DNA from: Parapedobacter defluvii
Lineage (GTDB): Bacteria > Bacteroidota > Bacteroidia > Sphingobacteriales > Sphingobacteriaceae
NCBI RefSeq assembly: GCF_014642075.1
Contig: NZ_BMIK01000020.1
Coordinates: 1-64,000, forward strand
DNA length: 64,000 bases
Reading direction: 5' to 3'
Part shown: piece by piece, positions 9,186-18,476 of the stretch
Numbering within the stretch: the stretch's first letter is position 1
How the letters are laid out: each line of letters starts with the position of its first letter
The notes under the pieces: model-generated
What the model was told of the DNA's origin: nothing
What the model saw: only the letters and a program-made list of their open reading frames with translations
The model's database searches: none
Made by a program: the position numbers and the translations under genes

Positions 9186-9226
9186 AAAAAGAGGTAATCC
9201 AACGTCAGGTTGGATTACCTCTTTTT
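9186..9226 (-). terminator. Intrinsic terminator after the tRNA-Gly/tRNA-Leu unit
   Basis: A perfect 18-bp stem (9186-9203 with 9209-9226) around a 5-base loop, with the tail of the stem itself forming the U-run in the minus direction. It begins ten bases past the tRNA-Leu 3' end. The symmetric A/T ends would let it act on both strands. Confidence 0.9.
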
Positions 9227-9235
9227 AACATTTAG

Positions 9236-9321
9236 TACCTGGAGCGGGAATCGAACCCGCACTCGCTTTAGGGCGAACAGGATTTTAAGTCCTGCGTGTC
9301 TACCAGTTCCACCATCCAGGC
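9236..9321 (-). tRNA. tRNA-Leu (anticodon UAA)
   Basis: An 86-base class II tRNA. The acceptor GCCTGGA pairs with TCCAGGT, the anticodon loop CTTAAAA gives UAA, there is a variable arm, and the T-loop reads GGTTCGATTCC. The discriminator is A and CCA is not encoded. Second gene of a two-tRNA transcript. Confidence 0.96.
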
Positions 9322-9380
9322 AACGAAGTAGGTACTAACAATAAATCCCTTCTCTTTTTTTGCAAGAAGAAGGGATCTCT

Positions 9381-9456
9381 TGGAGCGAAAGACGAGGTTC
9401 GAACTCGCGACCTCAACCTTGGCAAGGTTGCGCTCTACCAACTGAGCTACTTTCGC
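9381..9456 (-). tRNA. tRNA-Gly (anticodon GCC)
   Basis: Acceptor GCGAAAG pairs with CTTTCGC, the D-arm reads AGCTCAGTTGGTAGAGC, the anticodon stem CAACC/GGTTG encloses TTGCCAA, and the T-arm carries GTTCGAACC. Discriminator T is followed by an encoded CCA (9381-9383), unlike the other three tRNAs in the window. Confidence 0.96.
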
Positions 9457-9472
9457 TTGCTGTTTGTGGATG

Positions 9473-9503
9473 CAAATATAGTGCAGTTTTCGGCATCTGT
9501 CAA
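9473..9503 (-). promoter_or_regulatory. Consensus Bacteroidetes promoter for the tRNA-Gly/tRNA-Leu unit
   Basis: On the minus strand TTG (9501-9503), exactly 20 bases, then TATATTTG (9473-9480), a perfect TAnnTTTG -7 box. The box ends 16 bases before the tRNA-Gly 5' end, giving a short leader. Confidence 0.88.
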
Positions 9504-9521
9504 TAATTTTTTTTAAAAAAA

Positions 9522-9977
9522 TCACAATTCGTTGTCATTCAAGAGTTCAAGGATCAGATCGCTTTCATACCCCTTACTTAACGCATATTGAAACAGCTTA
9601 TTTTTCCGCTTATAAGGTTGCTTTTCTTTTTCCAACCGTGCCTTTGCCTGCAGAATGGAAAGTAACTTTTCCCGGTATTCCCGTTCATTCAAACTAGACA
9701 ATGCTACCTGTATGAGTGGTACAGACACCGATTTCTGCATCAGGCCCTGCTTAATTTTGTACCTTCCCCATCCCTTCATGCGGAACCTGCCCGATGCATA
9801 AGCCAATGCAAACCGCTCTTCGTTGAGGAAATTATCGGCAATCAGATCGGCTATGACCGCCTCCACATCCGCCTGGTGAAGCCCCCAGCCATACAGCTTG
9901 TCGCGCACTTCCTGCTGCGACCGTTCCTGATAGGCACAGTAGGCCTCTGCCTTCATTTTTGCCGCCACACGCTCCAT
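9522..9977 (-). CDS. recX: RecX family regulatory protein
   Basis: The helical-repeat protein RecX modulates RecA filaments. The ATG at 9977 (MERVAAKMKAEAYCAYQERS) gives 151 residues, the usual RecX length; a longer frame to 10088 would run into the divergent murF-alr gene and adds non-conserved sequence. Typical features are the repeats SQQEVRDKLYGWGLHQADVE, LIADNFLNEERFALAYASGR and FRMKGWGRYKIKQGL. RecA is not in the window. Only 56 bases separate the two divergent starts, so both promoters must lie there. Confidence 0.9.
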   Translation of the reverse strand: MERVAAKMKAEAYCAYQERSQQEVRDKLYGWGLHQADVEAVIADLIADNFLNEERFALAYASGRFRMKGWGRYKIKQGLMQKSVSVPLIQVALSSLNEREYREKLLSILQAKARLEKEKQPYKRKNKLFQYALSKGYESDLILELLNDNEL

Positions 9978-10033
9978 GCAGCCAAAATGGTAAAAAATTA
10001 GATCAGTACCTAAAAAATGTTGAAATTCGTGCC

Positions 10034-12496
10034 ATGGATACAGACGAACGGCTTTACACCATCCGGCAGATTTCGGCCATGATACCAACGGTCAGCATTT
10101 CCATTGCAGACGATACGGCCACCGTAGCCACATTGCTTTATGACAGCAGAAAACTATCGGATACCGTGCATGGGCTGTTTTTTGCGCTGGAAGGGCGGCG
10201 TGACGGCCACGCATATATCCGCGATGCATATGCCCAGGGTGTACGGAACTTTGTGGTGACCCATGGTAAAGTTGAATCATCCGCTTTTCCGGGCGCCAAT
10301 TTCCTGGTTGTACCGGATACATTGGAAGCACTTCAAACGCTGGCTTCACGTCACCGAGACCGTTTTACACACCCCGTGATCGGCATTACGGGAAGCAACG
10401 GAAAAACGGTCGTCAAGGAATGGCTGGTCCAATTGCTGTCGCCCGAATACCGCATTGCGCGCAGCCCCAAAAGCTACAACTCACAGATCGGGGTCGCCTT
10501 GTCACTGTGGCAGCTGGGTCCCGCCGCCGACCTGGCGATTATTGAAGCCGGCATCAGCCGCCCGGGAGAAATGGCGGTCCTGCAACGCATGATCCGGCCG
10601 GATATTGCCGTATTAACGAATATAGGGCCTGCCCACGAGGAAGGGTTTTCATCACTCGATGAGAAAATAGCCGAAAAACTCAGGCTTTTCGAAGGCGCTG
10701 AAACAGCGGTTTTTTCGCCCGGATACCTCCGTGGTGTGCCGGTACCCCCAACCGGGAAGCAGATAACCTGGGGAACGGAGGGGGAAACGCTACAGGTAAT
10801 AAACCATCAATTGCTGGCCGGAAACCGCTGCCGGATATACGCCCGGTACCGGGGTGAAGAAATAACGGTTGTCATCCCGTTCGCCGACGCGGCAGCCCGT
10901 GAAAATGCGGTCTGCTGCTGGGCCGTGATGCTTGCCATGGGATACGAACAGGCAACCATCAGCGAACGGATCGCTTTGCTTCAACCCATCGAAATGCGAC
11001 TGGAAATGAAAAAAGGGATCAACCAATGCACCGTGGTAGATGACAGTTACAGCAACGACCTGTCATCGCTTGCCATTGCCCTGGATTTTTTGCAGCAACA
11101 GCGGCAGCACACGAAACTAACGCTGGTACTATCAGATATACCAGGTGCTTCCGATGACGAAGATAAAGTTTATGAAAATGTATCCAATTTACTGAAAGAA
11201 AGTCAAGTAAATAGATTAATAACAATTGGGCCCGGACTGCAGAAGCACACCTCCCAATTCACCTTTTTGACACACGAAGCGTTTCCAGACACCGCGTCTT
11301 TTCTGGCTGCATTTCCGTCGCTGACATTCCAGGATGAAGCCATCTTGTTAAAAGGTGCAAGAAAATATGCCTTTGAACGCATCAGCCGATTGCTGACGGC
11401 CAAATCACACGATACCGTACTCGAGATCAATCTAAACGCGGTTGAGCATAACCTCAATCAATATAAATCTCTTCTACCTCCTTCGGTAAAGCTGATGGTC
11501 ATGGTAAAAGCCTTTTCCTATGGAAGCGGCAGTTTCGAGGTAGCCAATCTGCTTCAATTCAATAAAGTAGATTACCTGGCGGTGGCTTATGTAGACGAAG
11601 GTGTGGAATTACGGAAAGCAGGTATCCAATTACCCATTATGGTGATGAGTCCGAGACCGGCATCCTTTGACGCGTTGTTAGCACACCGGTTAGAACCGGA
11701 GATCTACAGCTTTGCCATATTAACCGATTTTATCGGAGCGTTGACCGAAAAGGGTCAGTCTGCATATCCCATTCACCTCAAACTGGATACCGGAATGCAC
11801 CGGTTAGGATTTTCGATATCCGATATTGATTTGTTAATAAACTACTTAAAAAATACAGCTGCAGTAAAAGTTCGTTCCATATTTTCCCATTTAGCGGCTG
11901 CCGGAGCACCCGAGCACGATGCTTTTACTGAAAATCAATTGCATGAATTCAGTAAATTTGCGACACGGCTAACAACCGCTTTGGGGTATCCCGTTATCCG
12001 GCACATTGCCAATACCGCTGGTATCCAGCGCTGGCCGCAGGCACACTTTGATATGGTACGCCTCGGTATCGGTCTGTATGGAATTGGTAACGAGGGCGGG
12101 CAGTCGCTGTCGCTTCAACCCGCCAGTTCACTGAAAACGACGGTCATCCAAACCAGGCAGGTACCCGCGGGAGAAAGTGTGGGGTATGGCAGGAACGGCA
12201 TGTTAACAAAAGACAGCACCATCGCTACCGTAAGCATTGGCTATGCGGATGGATACGACCGGCGCTTCGGCAATGGCGTGGGTCAGATGAGGATCGGAAA
12301 TACCACCGTACCTACCGTGGGAGACATCTGCATGGACATGACCATGCTGGATATCAGCGGCCTGGAAGTAAGGGAAGGCGATGAAGTGATCGTCTTCGGC
12401 GACGTGGAAAAACTGGCGGGCACTATCGGTACCATTCCTTATGAACTGCTGACGGGAATATCGCAACGCGTCAAGCGGGTGTATTATTATGGGTAG
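10034..12496 (+). CDS. murF-alr: Bifunctional MurF ligase / alanine racemase fusion
   Basis: An 820-residue cytosolic fusion typical of Bacteroidetes. Residues 1 to about 450 are UDP-MurNAc-tripeptide:D-Ala-D-Ala ligase with P-loop GITGSNGKTVVKEW (118-130), EAGISRPGEM and DDSYSNDLSS. From about 455 comes a PLP-dependent alanine racemase: the lysine-bearing MVMVKAFSYGSG, HLKLDTGMHRLGF, and the catalytic region SIGYADGYDRRFGNG with GDICMDMTMLDIS. The fused enzyme couples D-alanine supply to peptidoglycan precursor ligation. The ATG at 10034 (MDTDERLYTIRQIS) is preferred over an upstream ATG at 9959 that would overlap recX. Both active sites look intact. Confidence 0.96.
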   Translation: MDTDERLYTIRQISAMIPTVSISIADDTATVATLLYDSRKLSDTVHGLFFALEGRRDGHAYIRDAYAQGVRNFVVTHGKVESSAFPGANFLVVPDTLEALQTLASRHRDRFTHPVIGITGSNGKTVVKEWLVQLLSPEYRIARSPKSYNSQIGVALSLWQLGPAADLAIIEAGISRPGEMAVLQRMIRPDIAVLTNIGPAHEEGFSSLDEKIAEKLRLFEGAETAVFSPGYLRGVPVPPTGKQITWGTEGETLQVINHQLLAGNRCRIYARYRGEEITVVIPFADAAARENAVCCWAVMLAMGYEQATISERIALLQPIEMRLEMKKGINQCTVVDDSYSNDLSSLAIALDFLQQQRQHTKLTLVLSDIPGASDDEDKVYENVSNLLKESQVNRLITIGPGLQKHTSQFTFLTHEAFPDTASFLAAFPSLTFQDEAILLKGARKYAFERISRLLTAKSHDTVLEINLNAVEHNLNQYKSLLPPSVKLMVMVKAFSYGSGSFEVANLLQFNKVDYLAVAYVDEGVELRKAGIQLPIMVMSPRPASFDALLAHRLEPEIYSFAILTDFIGALTEKGQSAYPIHLKLDTGMHRLGFSISDIDLLINYLKNTAAVKVRSIFSHLAAAGAPEHDAFTENQLHEFSKFATRLTTALGYPVIRHIANTAGIQRWPQAHFDMVRLGIGLYGIGNEGGQSLSLQPASSLKTTVIQTRQVPAGESVGYGRNGMLTKDSTIATVSIGYADGYDRRFGNGVGQMRIGNTTVPTVGDICMDMTMLDISGLEVREGDEVIVFGDVEKLAGTIGTIPYELLTGISQRVKRVYYYG

Positions 12497-12500
12497 GTAC

Positions 12501-12538
12501 GAAGTACGGGGTTAGAAGTACGAGGTTAGAAGTACGAG
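12501..12538. repeat. 14-bp tandem direct repeat, 2.7 copies
   Basis: GAAGTACGGGGTTA (12501-12514), GAAGTACGAGGTTA (12515-12528) and GAAGTACGAG (12529-12538), preceded by a related GGTAC. It starts four bases after the murF-alr stop and ends 16 bases before the DUF502 start, filling nearly the whole intergenic space. Confidence 0.9.
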
Positions 12539-12554
12539 AAGAAAATTTACAACA

Positions 12555-13151
12555 ATGAAGAACAAAACAATACGGCTATTTTTTAATTATTTAATCAAGG
12601 GCACATTGGTGGTGCTTCCGTTAGCGGGAGCGTTGTTTTTGATCGTCTGGATCGTGGCGAGTATCGACTCGGCGCTCAACTTAAGCGGCTGGTTCTGGGA
12701 AGACGAAGCCGGACGGCCGCTCTATGTACCGGGTTTGGGGATACTGACCGTTATTGTTGTGCTCGTTGTTGTGGGGATGATATTCACCAATGTCGTCACG
12801 GAACCCATAATCGCCTGGTTCAACAACCTCATTAACCGGATTCCCCTGTTCAATACCCTGTATTCGTCTATCAAGGATTTTACGGAAGCATTTGTGGGCG
12901 ACGCCAAGAAGTTCAACGAACCGGTACTGGTGGAGGTGAATGAAACCGGATTGAAAAAAATCGGCTTTCTGACGCAGCACGATCTTCATAAAATCGGTCT
13001 TAGCGGCGAGGTGGTCGTATATTTTCCGTATTCCTATTCGTTTGCCGGACAGGTGGTCATTGTTAAAACCGAACGTGTAAAACCACTGAATATGAGTGCC
13101 ACGGATGCCATGAAACTTGTCGTATCCGGCGGTGTGAGCGGCCTGGAATAA
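12555..13151 (+). CDS. DUF502 family membrane protein
   Basis: A 198-residue inner-membrane protein with two hydrophobic segments: LVVLPLAGALFLIVWIVASI at about 17-37 and LGILTVIVVLVVVGMIF at about 57-75. Between and after them lie the features of the DUF502 family: NNLINRIPLFNTLYSSIKDF, then a soluble C-terminal part (IGFLTQHDL, VVVYFPYSYSFAGQ). The molecular function of DUF502 proteins is unknown. It follows murF-alr by 58 bases and may be co-transcribed. It converges with the luciferase-like gene, the two stops lying four bases apart without a visible terminator. Confidence 0.9.
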   Translation: MKNKTIRLFFNYLIKGTLVVLPLAGALFLIVWIVASIDSALNLSGWFWEDEAGRPLYVPGLGILTVIVVLVVVGMIFTNVVTEPIIAWFNNLINRIPLFNTLYSSIKDFTEAFVGDAKKFNEPVLVEVNETGLKKIGFLTQHDLHKIGLSGEVVVYFPYSYSFAGQVVIVKTERVKPLNMSATDAMKLVVSGGVSGLE

Positions 13152-13155
13152 CGGA

Positions 13156-14148
13156 CTAAGACAGTACTTCTTTCAGAATCCGGTACGATTTCAGTCTCGC
13201 TCCCTGATCGTATATGTTGCCGGTGGTCATCAGCTCGTCGATGCCGGTTTCAGCCACGAAGCGGGAAAGCTGCGATGCCAATGAATCGGGGCTTCCGATG
13301 AATGTACAGGCGGTCATCTGCTTGACAGCATTTTCCACATCCGGCGACCAGTAGGGATCCATGGATGGTACCGGTGGCTGTAACGGTCTGCGCGTATTGG
13401 TCACAATCCCCAGGAACATGCGGTACATGCTGGTAGCCAACCGATGGGCCTCTTCGTCCGTATCGGCAGCGATCACGTTTACACAGGTGAGTACATACGG
13501 GATACTTAGTTGTGCCGATGGCTTGAAATGCTCACGGTACAAGGCGATGGCCGTGCGGAACTGCGTCGGGGCAAAATGTGCAGCAAATGCATAAGGCAAG
13601 CCCATCTCCGCGGCCAGGTAGGCACTGTCGGTACTTGAGCCCAATACCCAGATTGGAATGTCCAGCCCCTCTCCCGGAAATGCCCGCACCCGTCCGTCGC
13701 TGTTATCGTTGCTGAAATACTGCTGCAGTTCCCGGATGTCTGAGGGAAAATGATATGCCGTATTCAGGTTATTGCGGCGGAGGGCCATGGCGGTCAGCTG
13801 GTCGGTGCCCGGCGCGCGGCCCAGTCCGAGGTCAATACGCCCCGGGTACAGGGTCTCCAACGTACCGAACTGCTCGGCAATAGCCAGTGGGGCATGGTTG
13901 GGCAACATGATTCCGCCTGATCCAACACGGATGTGCGTTGTGTTACCCGCCACATGCCCGATAAGGACGGAAGTTGCCGAACTGGCAATATATTCCATAT
14001 TGTGATGCTCGGCGAGCCAGATGCGCTCGTACCCCAGCTGTTCCACGTAACGTGCTACTTCGACCGTGCGCGCGATCGCCGTGGCGGCATCGCCGCCTTC
14101 AATCACCACGGAGAGATCCAGTGCAGAAAGTTTGAGTTGTTTAGCCAT
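13156..14148 (-). CDS. LLM class flavin-dependent oxidoreductase
   Basis: A 330-residue luciferase-like monooxygenase, expected to use FMNH2 supplied by a separate reductase. Motifs include [53 protein letters not shown] and [13 protein letters not shown]. The ATG at 14148 ([13 protein letters not shown]) gives the family's usual length; the longer frame to 14298 overlaps the upstream methyltransferase and adds unrelated residues. It is the last gene of a minus-strand run of four. The substrate cannot be told from sequence; many members of this subgroup are of unknown function. Confidence 0.9.
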   Translation of the reverse strand: MAKQLKLSALDLSVVIEGGDAATAIARTVEVARYVEQLGYERIWLAEHHNMEYIASSATSVLIGHVAGNTTHIRVGSGGIMLPNHAPLAIAEQFGTLETLYPGRIDLGLGRAPGTDQLTAMALRRNNLNTAYHFPSDIRELQQYFSNDNSDGRVRAFPGEGLDIPIWVLGSSTDSAYLAAEMGLPYAFAAHFAPTQFRTAIALYREHFKPSAQLSIPYVLTCVNVIAADTDEEAHRLATSMYRMFLGIVTNTRRPLQPPVPSMDPYWSPDVENAVKQMTACTFIGSPDSLASQLSRFVAETGIDELMTTGNIYDQGARLKSYRILKEVLS

Positions 14149-14191
14149 GTTTGCAAAGTACCGCATTGTACCTGCCGTACGCAAGGCAGCT

Positions 14192-15370
14192 TTAGCATTT
14201 TGATGCAAAGATGACCAAAAGCCGGTCTTTACCTCCCGTGCAGAAAAACAAATGCATGTCGCCGCTGTCATGGATCTTATGGCGCTGATGCAATGCATTC
14301 ACATTCACCGGAAAGTTGCGGGTACTGATCGTTGCGTAAACGGGGTCTTTACTTTTCTTAAAATCAGCATACTGAACCACGTTGCGTACGCGATAGGTTT
14401 TGCCGATGAAATCGGGTATCCGTTGGGTCGATGTGTAGAGATGGGTGTGGGTGTGCAGTTTATGAATTCCGTAATGCTGCGAGATGAATTTAAAAGCACC
14501 TGCTTTCAGAAAGGCCGCATCGGGTTCATAGAGGTATTCCTCCGGATCGCCGAACCGGGCAACCGCTGTTTTCTCGGCGTCCGCATCAAATGCAAGCTTA
14601 GCGGTCTTCCCTCCTAGTGCAGCAACGACCATACGGGGGGTATCCTGGTATCCACGTATACGGATAAACAGTAACTCCTTGCATTCGTTATCAACACTGA
14701 CAATATGAATTTCGCTGACCCCGTGAAGCCGCTCCAACGCGGCTGAGATATCAAGCAATGGTGCACATTTGATGAGGTTCTTTTTCGCCTTTTCCAGCAG
14801 CCAATTTTGTACTTCCACCACATCCGGCTCGCAATCTTCCAGCCGGAAGACTTTGCGGTGTCCTACCCGCCGCGACGGATCCAGGTAAATGCAGTCAAAC
14901 GTATCAACGGCCTGACTTTGCAGATATGCTAAGCCATCCGTTACCCTGAAATCGATGTTGTGTACGCCCAATTGAAAAGCATTATGCCGGGCAATTTGCG
15001 AAAGTTCCCCGTTTGTTTCGCAATGGACCACCGCTTCTGCCCTGCCGGCAAAAAAGAGGGAGTCCACCCCCATCCCTCCCGTGAGGTCTGCTACGCGTGT
15101 TCCGGGAGAAATAAGGCTGGCCTTATAATCGGCCGTAACCTGTGACGATGCTTGTTCCACAGAACGCTTTTCCGGATAATAGATACCGGGAGTTTCATAC
15201 CAGCGCGGCAGTTTTTTCCGGCACCGCTGGCGGGAGTCCAGTTGCTGAGCAAGTTCAAACGCAGACACGTCCGGAAAAGGACTCTTCTGCAGGGCTATCT
15301 CCGTAGGTGCGGCCGCCTCACGCTCACGCAGGTAATGCTGTACTTCTGGTGTCAGGATGTTCGGGTTCAT
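14192..15370 (-). CDS. Class I SAM methyltransferase with THUMP-like domain
   Basis: A 392-residue protein. The central Rossmann domain has SAM motif [18 protein letters not shown], the acidic [14 protein letters not shown], and a DPSRR motif ([14 protein letters not shown]) in place of the DPPY of N-methyltransferases. The C-terminal part ([33 protein letters not shown]) fits the ferredoxin-like/THUMP-like domain seen in Bacteroidetes homologues of PG_1098. RNA is the probable substrate by analogy with THUMP enzymes, but the modified base is unknown. It starts five bases after the pyruvyl transferase-like gene, so it is probably co-transcribed. Confidence 0.85.
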   Translation of the reverse strand: MNPNILTPEVQHYLREREAAAPTEIALQKSPFPDVSAFELAQQLDSRQRCRKKLPRWYETPGIYYPEKRSVEQASSQVTADYKASLISPGTRVADLTGGMGVDSLFFAGRAEAVVHCETNGELSQIARHNAFQLGVHNIDFRVTDGLAYLQSQAVDTFDCIYLDPSRRVGHRKVFRLEDCEPDVVEVQNWLLEKAKKNLIKCAPLLDISAALERLHGVSEIHIVSVDNECKELLFIRIRGYQDTPRMVVAALGGKTAKLAFDADAEKTAVARFGDPEEYLYEPDAAFLKAGAFKFISQHYGIHKLHTHTHLYTSTQRIPDFIGKTYRVRNVVQYADFKKSKDPVYATISTRNFPVNVNALHQRHKIHDSGDMHLFFCTGGKDRLLVIFASKC

Positions 15371-15375
15371 ATGCG

Positions 15376-16587
15376 TTACCGATCCTCATGCAGCACCAAT
15401 TGTGCAATGTTTGAAAACGAAGCTTCGGCGGCCTTGATCTGTTGCATCTGTAACCGTTCCAGCAGTGCCACGTCAACCCCAATAGCCTCCTCGAATCCCC
15501 GGTATAACCCGTCCAACGTCACCGTACGGTTTATACCGGCCACGCCCCATGTTTGCAGGTAACTGTTGAGTTTAGGCACGACCACCCCTACATAGGGCAC
15601 GGCGTAACTCATGGCCGTAATCGCGCCGTGGAGACTTGTGCCCATGTATGCCTTTGCATGGGAAATCAAACACATGATGTCCCAGATACTGACTTCCTCA
15701 AATACGGTACTTGGATGTTTCAGCAACGGAGCGATGCGTCGCAGGGCCAGGTGATCATCGTGATTGAGCGCCTTCCCGATGGGGCAAAGACAGAGGCGAA
15801 CATCGGGATAATGCGCGGCAATGGCATCCAGTTGTTCAGCAATACGCGCTTCGTTCGTTTTGGCGTGGTTGTTTTTGATCTGAAAAAATAAGTAATTTCC
15901 CTGATTTTTGTGCACATAGTCCGCAATGGGCGGGGAAATCCGGTTGATAAGTACAGAACGCGGATAGAATTTAGACATCAGGATAGCCGAATCGGGGTAC
16001 AGCACGGTTTCTACATCCTGGGCTTTTAAGTTATTTTGTGTAGCCTCATCCCTGACGGCAAAATAGTCTACCTGACGCAACCGATCACGCAGACGCGGAT
16101 AGCGGTCAAAGATCGCAGGATTCAATTCCGAGCCACCAAGGGAATTGAAAACCACATGGTCCACACCCTTGAAATCCGAACGGGTAAACACAAACGGCAG
16201 CTCCGTCTGCCCGTGCAAAATCCTTTTGGCCAATGCATTGAGATCAAACACCTTATTTAGGCGGTCGTGAAAACGCCGCGTGCGCTTAAATGTTTTGTTG
16301 AGCGACAAAAGCAACGAGCTCCACGTAACCGCCACTGCCTCGCCCCCGGCCACAATGATGCTTGTATGCCCCGAATGCCGGTTGCATTCGTTATAAAAGT
16401 CGCGGATATCTTTCGTAGGCTTCCCTCCCAATGCCCGGAGGTCGCTGCTGACAATGCCGAAATAAGACGCGTCAAAAGGCTTGCCGTACGTATTGAGCTG
16501 CTCCTCGATAACCAGGGGAAATAATAGATCGCCGTAATTGAAACGGTCGAATGCACCGATAATTAAGATATTGTTTTTAGCTGCCAA
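15376..16587 (-). CDS. Polysaccharide pyruvyl transferase family protein
   Basis: A 403-residue protein with the family hallmarks: N-terminal NNILIIGAFDRFNYGDLLFP, STSIIVAGGE-type strand (TSIIVAGGEAVAVTW), VVFNSLGGSELNP, YFAVRDEATQNNL, and a C-terminal AYMGTSLHGAITAMSYAVPY. Family members add pyruvate ketals to surface sugars, but many carry out other sugar-related reactions. No glycosyltransferase or exopolysaccharide genes are nearby, so the role is unclear. The start is a TTG at 16587; no in-frame ATG fits. It lies 11 bases after the cysteine desulfurase gene. Confidence 0.85.
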   Translation of the reverse strand: MAAKNNILIIGAFDRFNYGDLLFPLVIEEQLNTYGKPFDASYFGIVSSDLRALGGKPTKDIRDFYNECNRHSGHTSIIVAGGEAVAVTWSSLLLSLNKTFKRTRRFHDRLNKVFDLNALAKRILHGQTELPFVFTRSDFKGVDHVVFNSLGGSELNPAIFDRYPRLRDRLRQVDYFAVRDEATQNNLKAQDVETVLYPDSAILMSKFYPRSVLINRISPPIADYVHKNQGNYLFFQIKNNHAKTNEARIAEQLDAIAAHYPDVRLCLCPIGKALNHDDHLALRRIAPLLKHPSTVFEEVSIWDIMCLISHAKAYMGTSLHGAITAMSYAVPYVGVVVPKLNSYLQTWGVAGINRTVTLDGLYRGFEEAIGVDVALLERLQMQQIKAAEASFSNIAQLVLHEDR

Positions 16588-16598
16588 AAGGATATTGT

Positions 16599-17777
16599 TT
16601 ATTCATTATTGTGTAATTGCCAAATGGGCGAAGATGCCCGCAGGCTGTTTACCGTTTCGGTCACTTCACAGATACAGGTTCGGATGTCTTCATCGGTCGT
16701 GAATCTTCCTAAGCTGAAACGGACGGAAGCGTGTGCGTCCGCATCTGACAGCCCCATGGCCTTCAACACATGGGACGGATCCCGTGTACCGCTTACGCAC
16801 GCCGATCCGGAAGATAGCGCGATATCCGGAACCCCCACCATCAGTTGATCGGCCTTGAGATGCCTGAATGCGATGTTGCTGACATTGGGCAGCCGGGGGC
16901 TACCCAGTCCGTTTACAACCGTGGCGGGAAGCCTGGTTAACCCGCTTTCCAGTTTATCCCGCAACGTTGCCAAACGCAACGATTCCGTATCCATTTCTTT
17001 TTGGGCGATGCTGGCCGCTTCCCCCAGCCCGACAATACCGGGTACATTCAGTGTTCCCGCACGGAGTTTATTTTCCTGCCCCCCGCCATGCAGCAGGACG
17101 CCGGTCTGTATGCGCTTGTTCCGGCGGCGGATATACAATGCCCCTACCCCTTTGGGGCCATAGAGTTTGTGCGCGCTCAGGCAAAGCAGGTCCACCCCTA
17201 TTTCCGTAACATTCACCGGAACTTTCCCCACCGATTGGGTTGCATCGCAGAAGAAAAGCACATCACGGCGCATCGTAATCTTCCCAATGTCACGCACGGG
17301 ATGCAGCACGCCGGTTTCATTATTGGCATGCATCAGCGCCACCAGTACGGTGTCGGGGCGGATAGACGCTTCCAATAATGCCAGATCAAGTGCACCCGAA
17401 CCGGATACCGGCAAATAGGTAACCTCAGCCCCCTGCTTTTCCAAATAGGCAAAGGTGTCCAGCACCGCTTTGTGTTCAGTCTGGCACGTAATGAAATGCC
17501 GGCCTTTGGTTTGATACCGCTCAAAAACGCCTTTCAATACCATGTTGATGGCTTCTGTAGATCCCGATGTAAAGGTAATTTCCTTTTCGGTGGCTCCGAT
17601 GAGTGACGCCACCTGCCCCCGCGCCTTTTCCACGGCGGCGGCAGCGGCCCGACCGGCCCGATGGGTCACGCTGGATGCATTGGCAAACTGCGTGGTCAAA
17701 TAAGGCATCATCGCCTCCAGTACCCGCGGATCGAGGGGTGTCGTCGCATTGTTATCGAGGTATATGAGCCTATCCAT
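16599..17777 (-). CDS. Cysteine desulfurase family protein
   Basis: A 392-residue PLP enzyme of the NifS/IscS fold. It begins MDRLIYLDNNATTPLDPRV, has MHANNETGVLHPV, the PLP lysine in LCLSAHKLYGPKGVGAL, GGGQENKLRAGTLNVPGIVG, and the active cysteine in LSSGSACVSGTRDPSHVL. It would mobilise sulfur from cysteine for iron-sulfur clusters or tRNA thiolation. No IscU, SufU or MnmA gene is adjacent, so the acceptor is unknown. It appears to lead a minus-strand run of four genes and is divergent from the OsmC gene. Confidence 0.92.
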   Translation of the reverse strand: MDRLIYLDNNATTPLDPRVLEAMMPYLTTQFANASSVTHRAGRAAAAAVEKARGQVASLIGATEKEITFTSGSTEAINMVLKGVFERYQTKGRHFITCQTEHKAVLDTFAYLEKQGAEVTYLPVSGSGALDLALLEASIRPDTVLVALMHANNETGVLHPVRDIGKITMRRDVLFFCDATQSVGKVPVNVTEIGVDLLCLSAHKLYGPKGVGALYIRRRNKRIQTGVLLHGGGQENKLRAGTLNVPGIVGLGEAASIAQKEMDTESLRLATLRDKLESGLTRLPATVVNGLGSPRLPNVSNIAFRHLKADQLMVGVPDIALSSGSACVSGTRDPSHVLKAMGLSDADAHASVRFSLGRFTTDEDIRTCICEVTETVNSLRASSPIWQLHNNE

Positions 17778-17852
17778 GCTGCGAATTTATAAACAATTTT
17801 AGGGTAACAGTTGTTCTATCATCGTAAACTTTATAGAAAACAACGAATCCAG

Positions 17853-18269
17853 ATGAAATTCACAAGAAAAGCAAATGCCAATTGGCAGGGCACCGGAAAG
17901 GACGGAAAAGGCAGCGTATCTACCCAAAGCAAGACGTTAGATCATACCCAGTATTCCTATAAAACCCGGTTTGAGGATGGTGTGGGAACAAATCCCGAGG
18001 AACTGATCGGTGCCGCCCATGCCGGTTGTTTCACCATGCAGCTCAGCTTCCTGCTCAGCGAAAAAGGATATACGCCCACTAACCTCGATACCGAGGCTAG
18101 CGTAACTTTTGAAGACGGCAGCATCACCGCGGTACACCTGAACCTCAAAGGCGACGTACCGGGTATTTCAGAATCCGAATTTAGCGAAATCGCACAGAAA
18201 GCCAAAGAAATCTGCCCGATTTCCAAATTACTGGACACCCAGATCGAACTGAATGCGGTTTTGGCTTAG
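17853..18269 (+). CDS. OsmC family peroxiredoxin-like protein
   Basis: A 138-residue protein beginning MKFTRKANANWQGTGKDGKG at the ATG 17853; an upstream frame start at 17811 adds non-conserved residues. The two reactive cysteines are present: AAHAGCFTMQLSFLL and the later AKEICPISKLL. OsmC/Ohr proteins reduce organic hydroperoxides using a dithiol cofactor; this one resembles the OsmC branch more than Ohr. Its own promoter should lie in the short divergent gap with the cysteine desulfurase gene. Nothing unusual. Confidence 0.93.
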   Translation: MKFTRKANANWQGTGKDGKGSVSTQSKTLDHTQYSYKTRFEDGVGTNPEELIGAAHAGCFTMQLSFLLSEKGYTPTNLDTEASVTFEDGSITAVHLNLKGDVPGISESEFSEIAQKAKEICPISKLLDTQIELNAVLA

Positions 18270-18299
18270 CTGCTGAGAAAAAATCTAGTATACGACCTA

Positions 18300-18330
18300 T
18301 TGCGGATAAAAAGGAATTTATCTAAGTTTG
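18300..18330 (+). promoter_or_regulatory. Consensus Bacteroidetes promoter for tRNA-Thr
   Basis: TTG at 18300-18302, exactly 20 bases, then TAAGTTTG at 18323-18330, a perfect TAnnTTTG box. The tRNA begins 22 bases downstream. Confidence 0.88.
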
Positions 18331-18351
18331 CCTCCGTAAAAAATCTCAGTA

Positions 18352-18424
<73 letters not shown>

Positions 18425-18440
18425 CGCTCTTCAAAAAGCG

Positions 18441-18476
18441 AAAAAAGGTGTGTCAAATCCGGCACACCTTTTTTTT
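18441..18476 (+). terminator. Intrinsic terminator after tRNA-Thr
   Basis: Stem GGTGTGTC (18447-18454) with GGCACACC (18461-18468, one G-T pair) and loop AAATCC, flanked by an A-run and followed by eight T residues. Confidence 0.9.

Noticed and set aside
9268-9525. 85-residue minus-strand frame
   Set aside because: Runs through both tRNA genes; the translated tRNA-like peptide is a known false ORF type.
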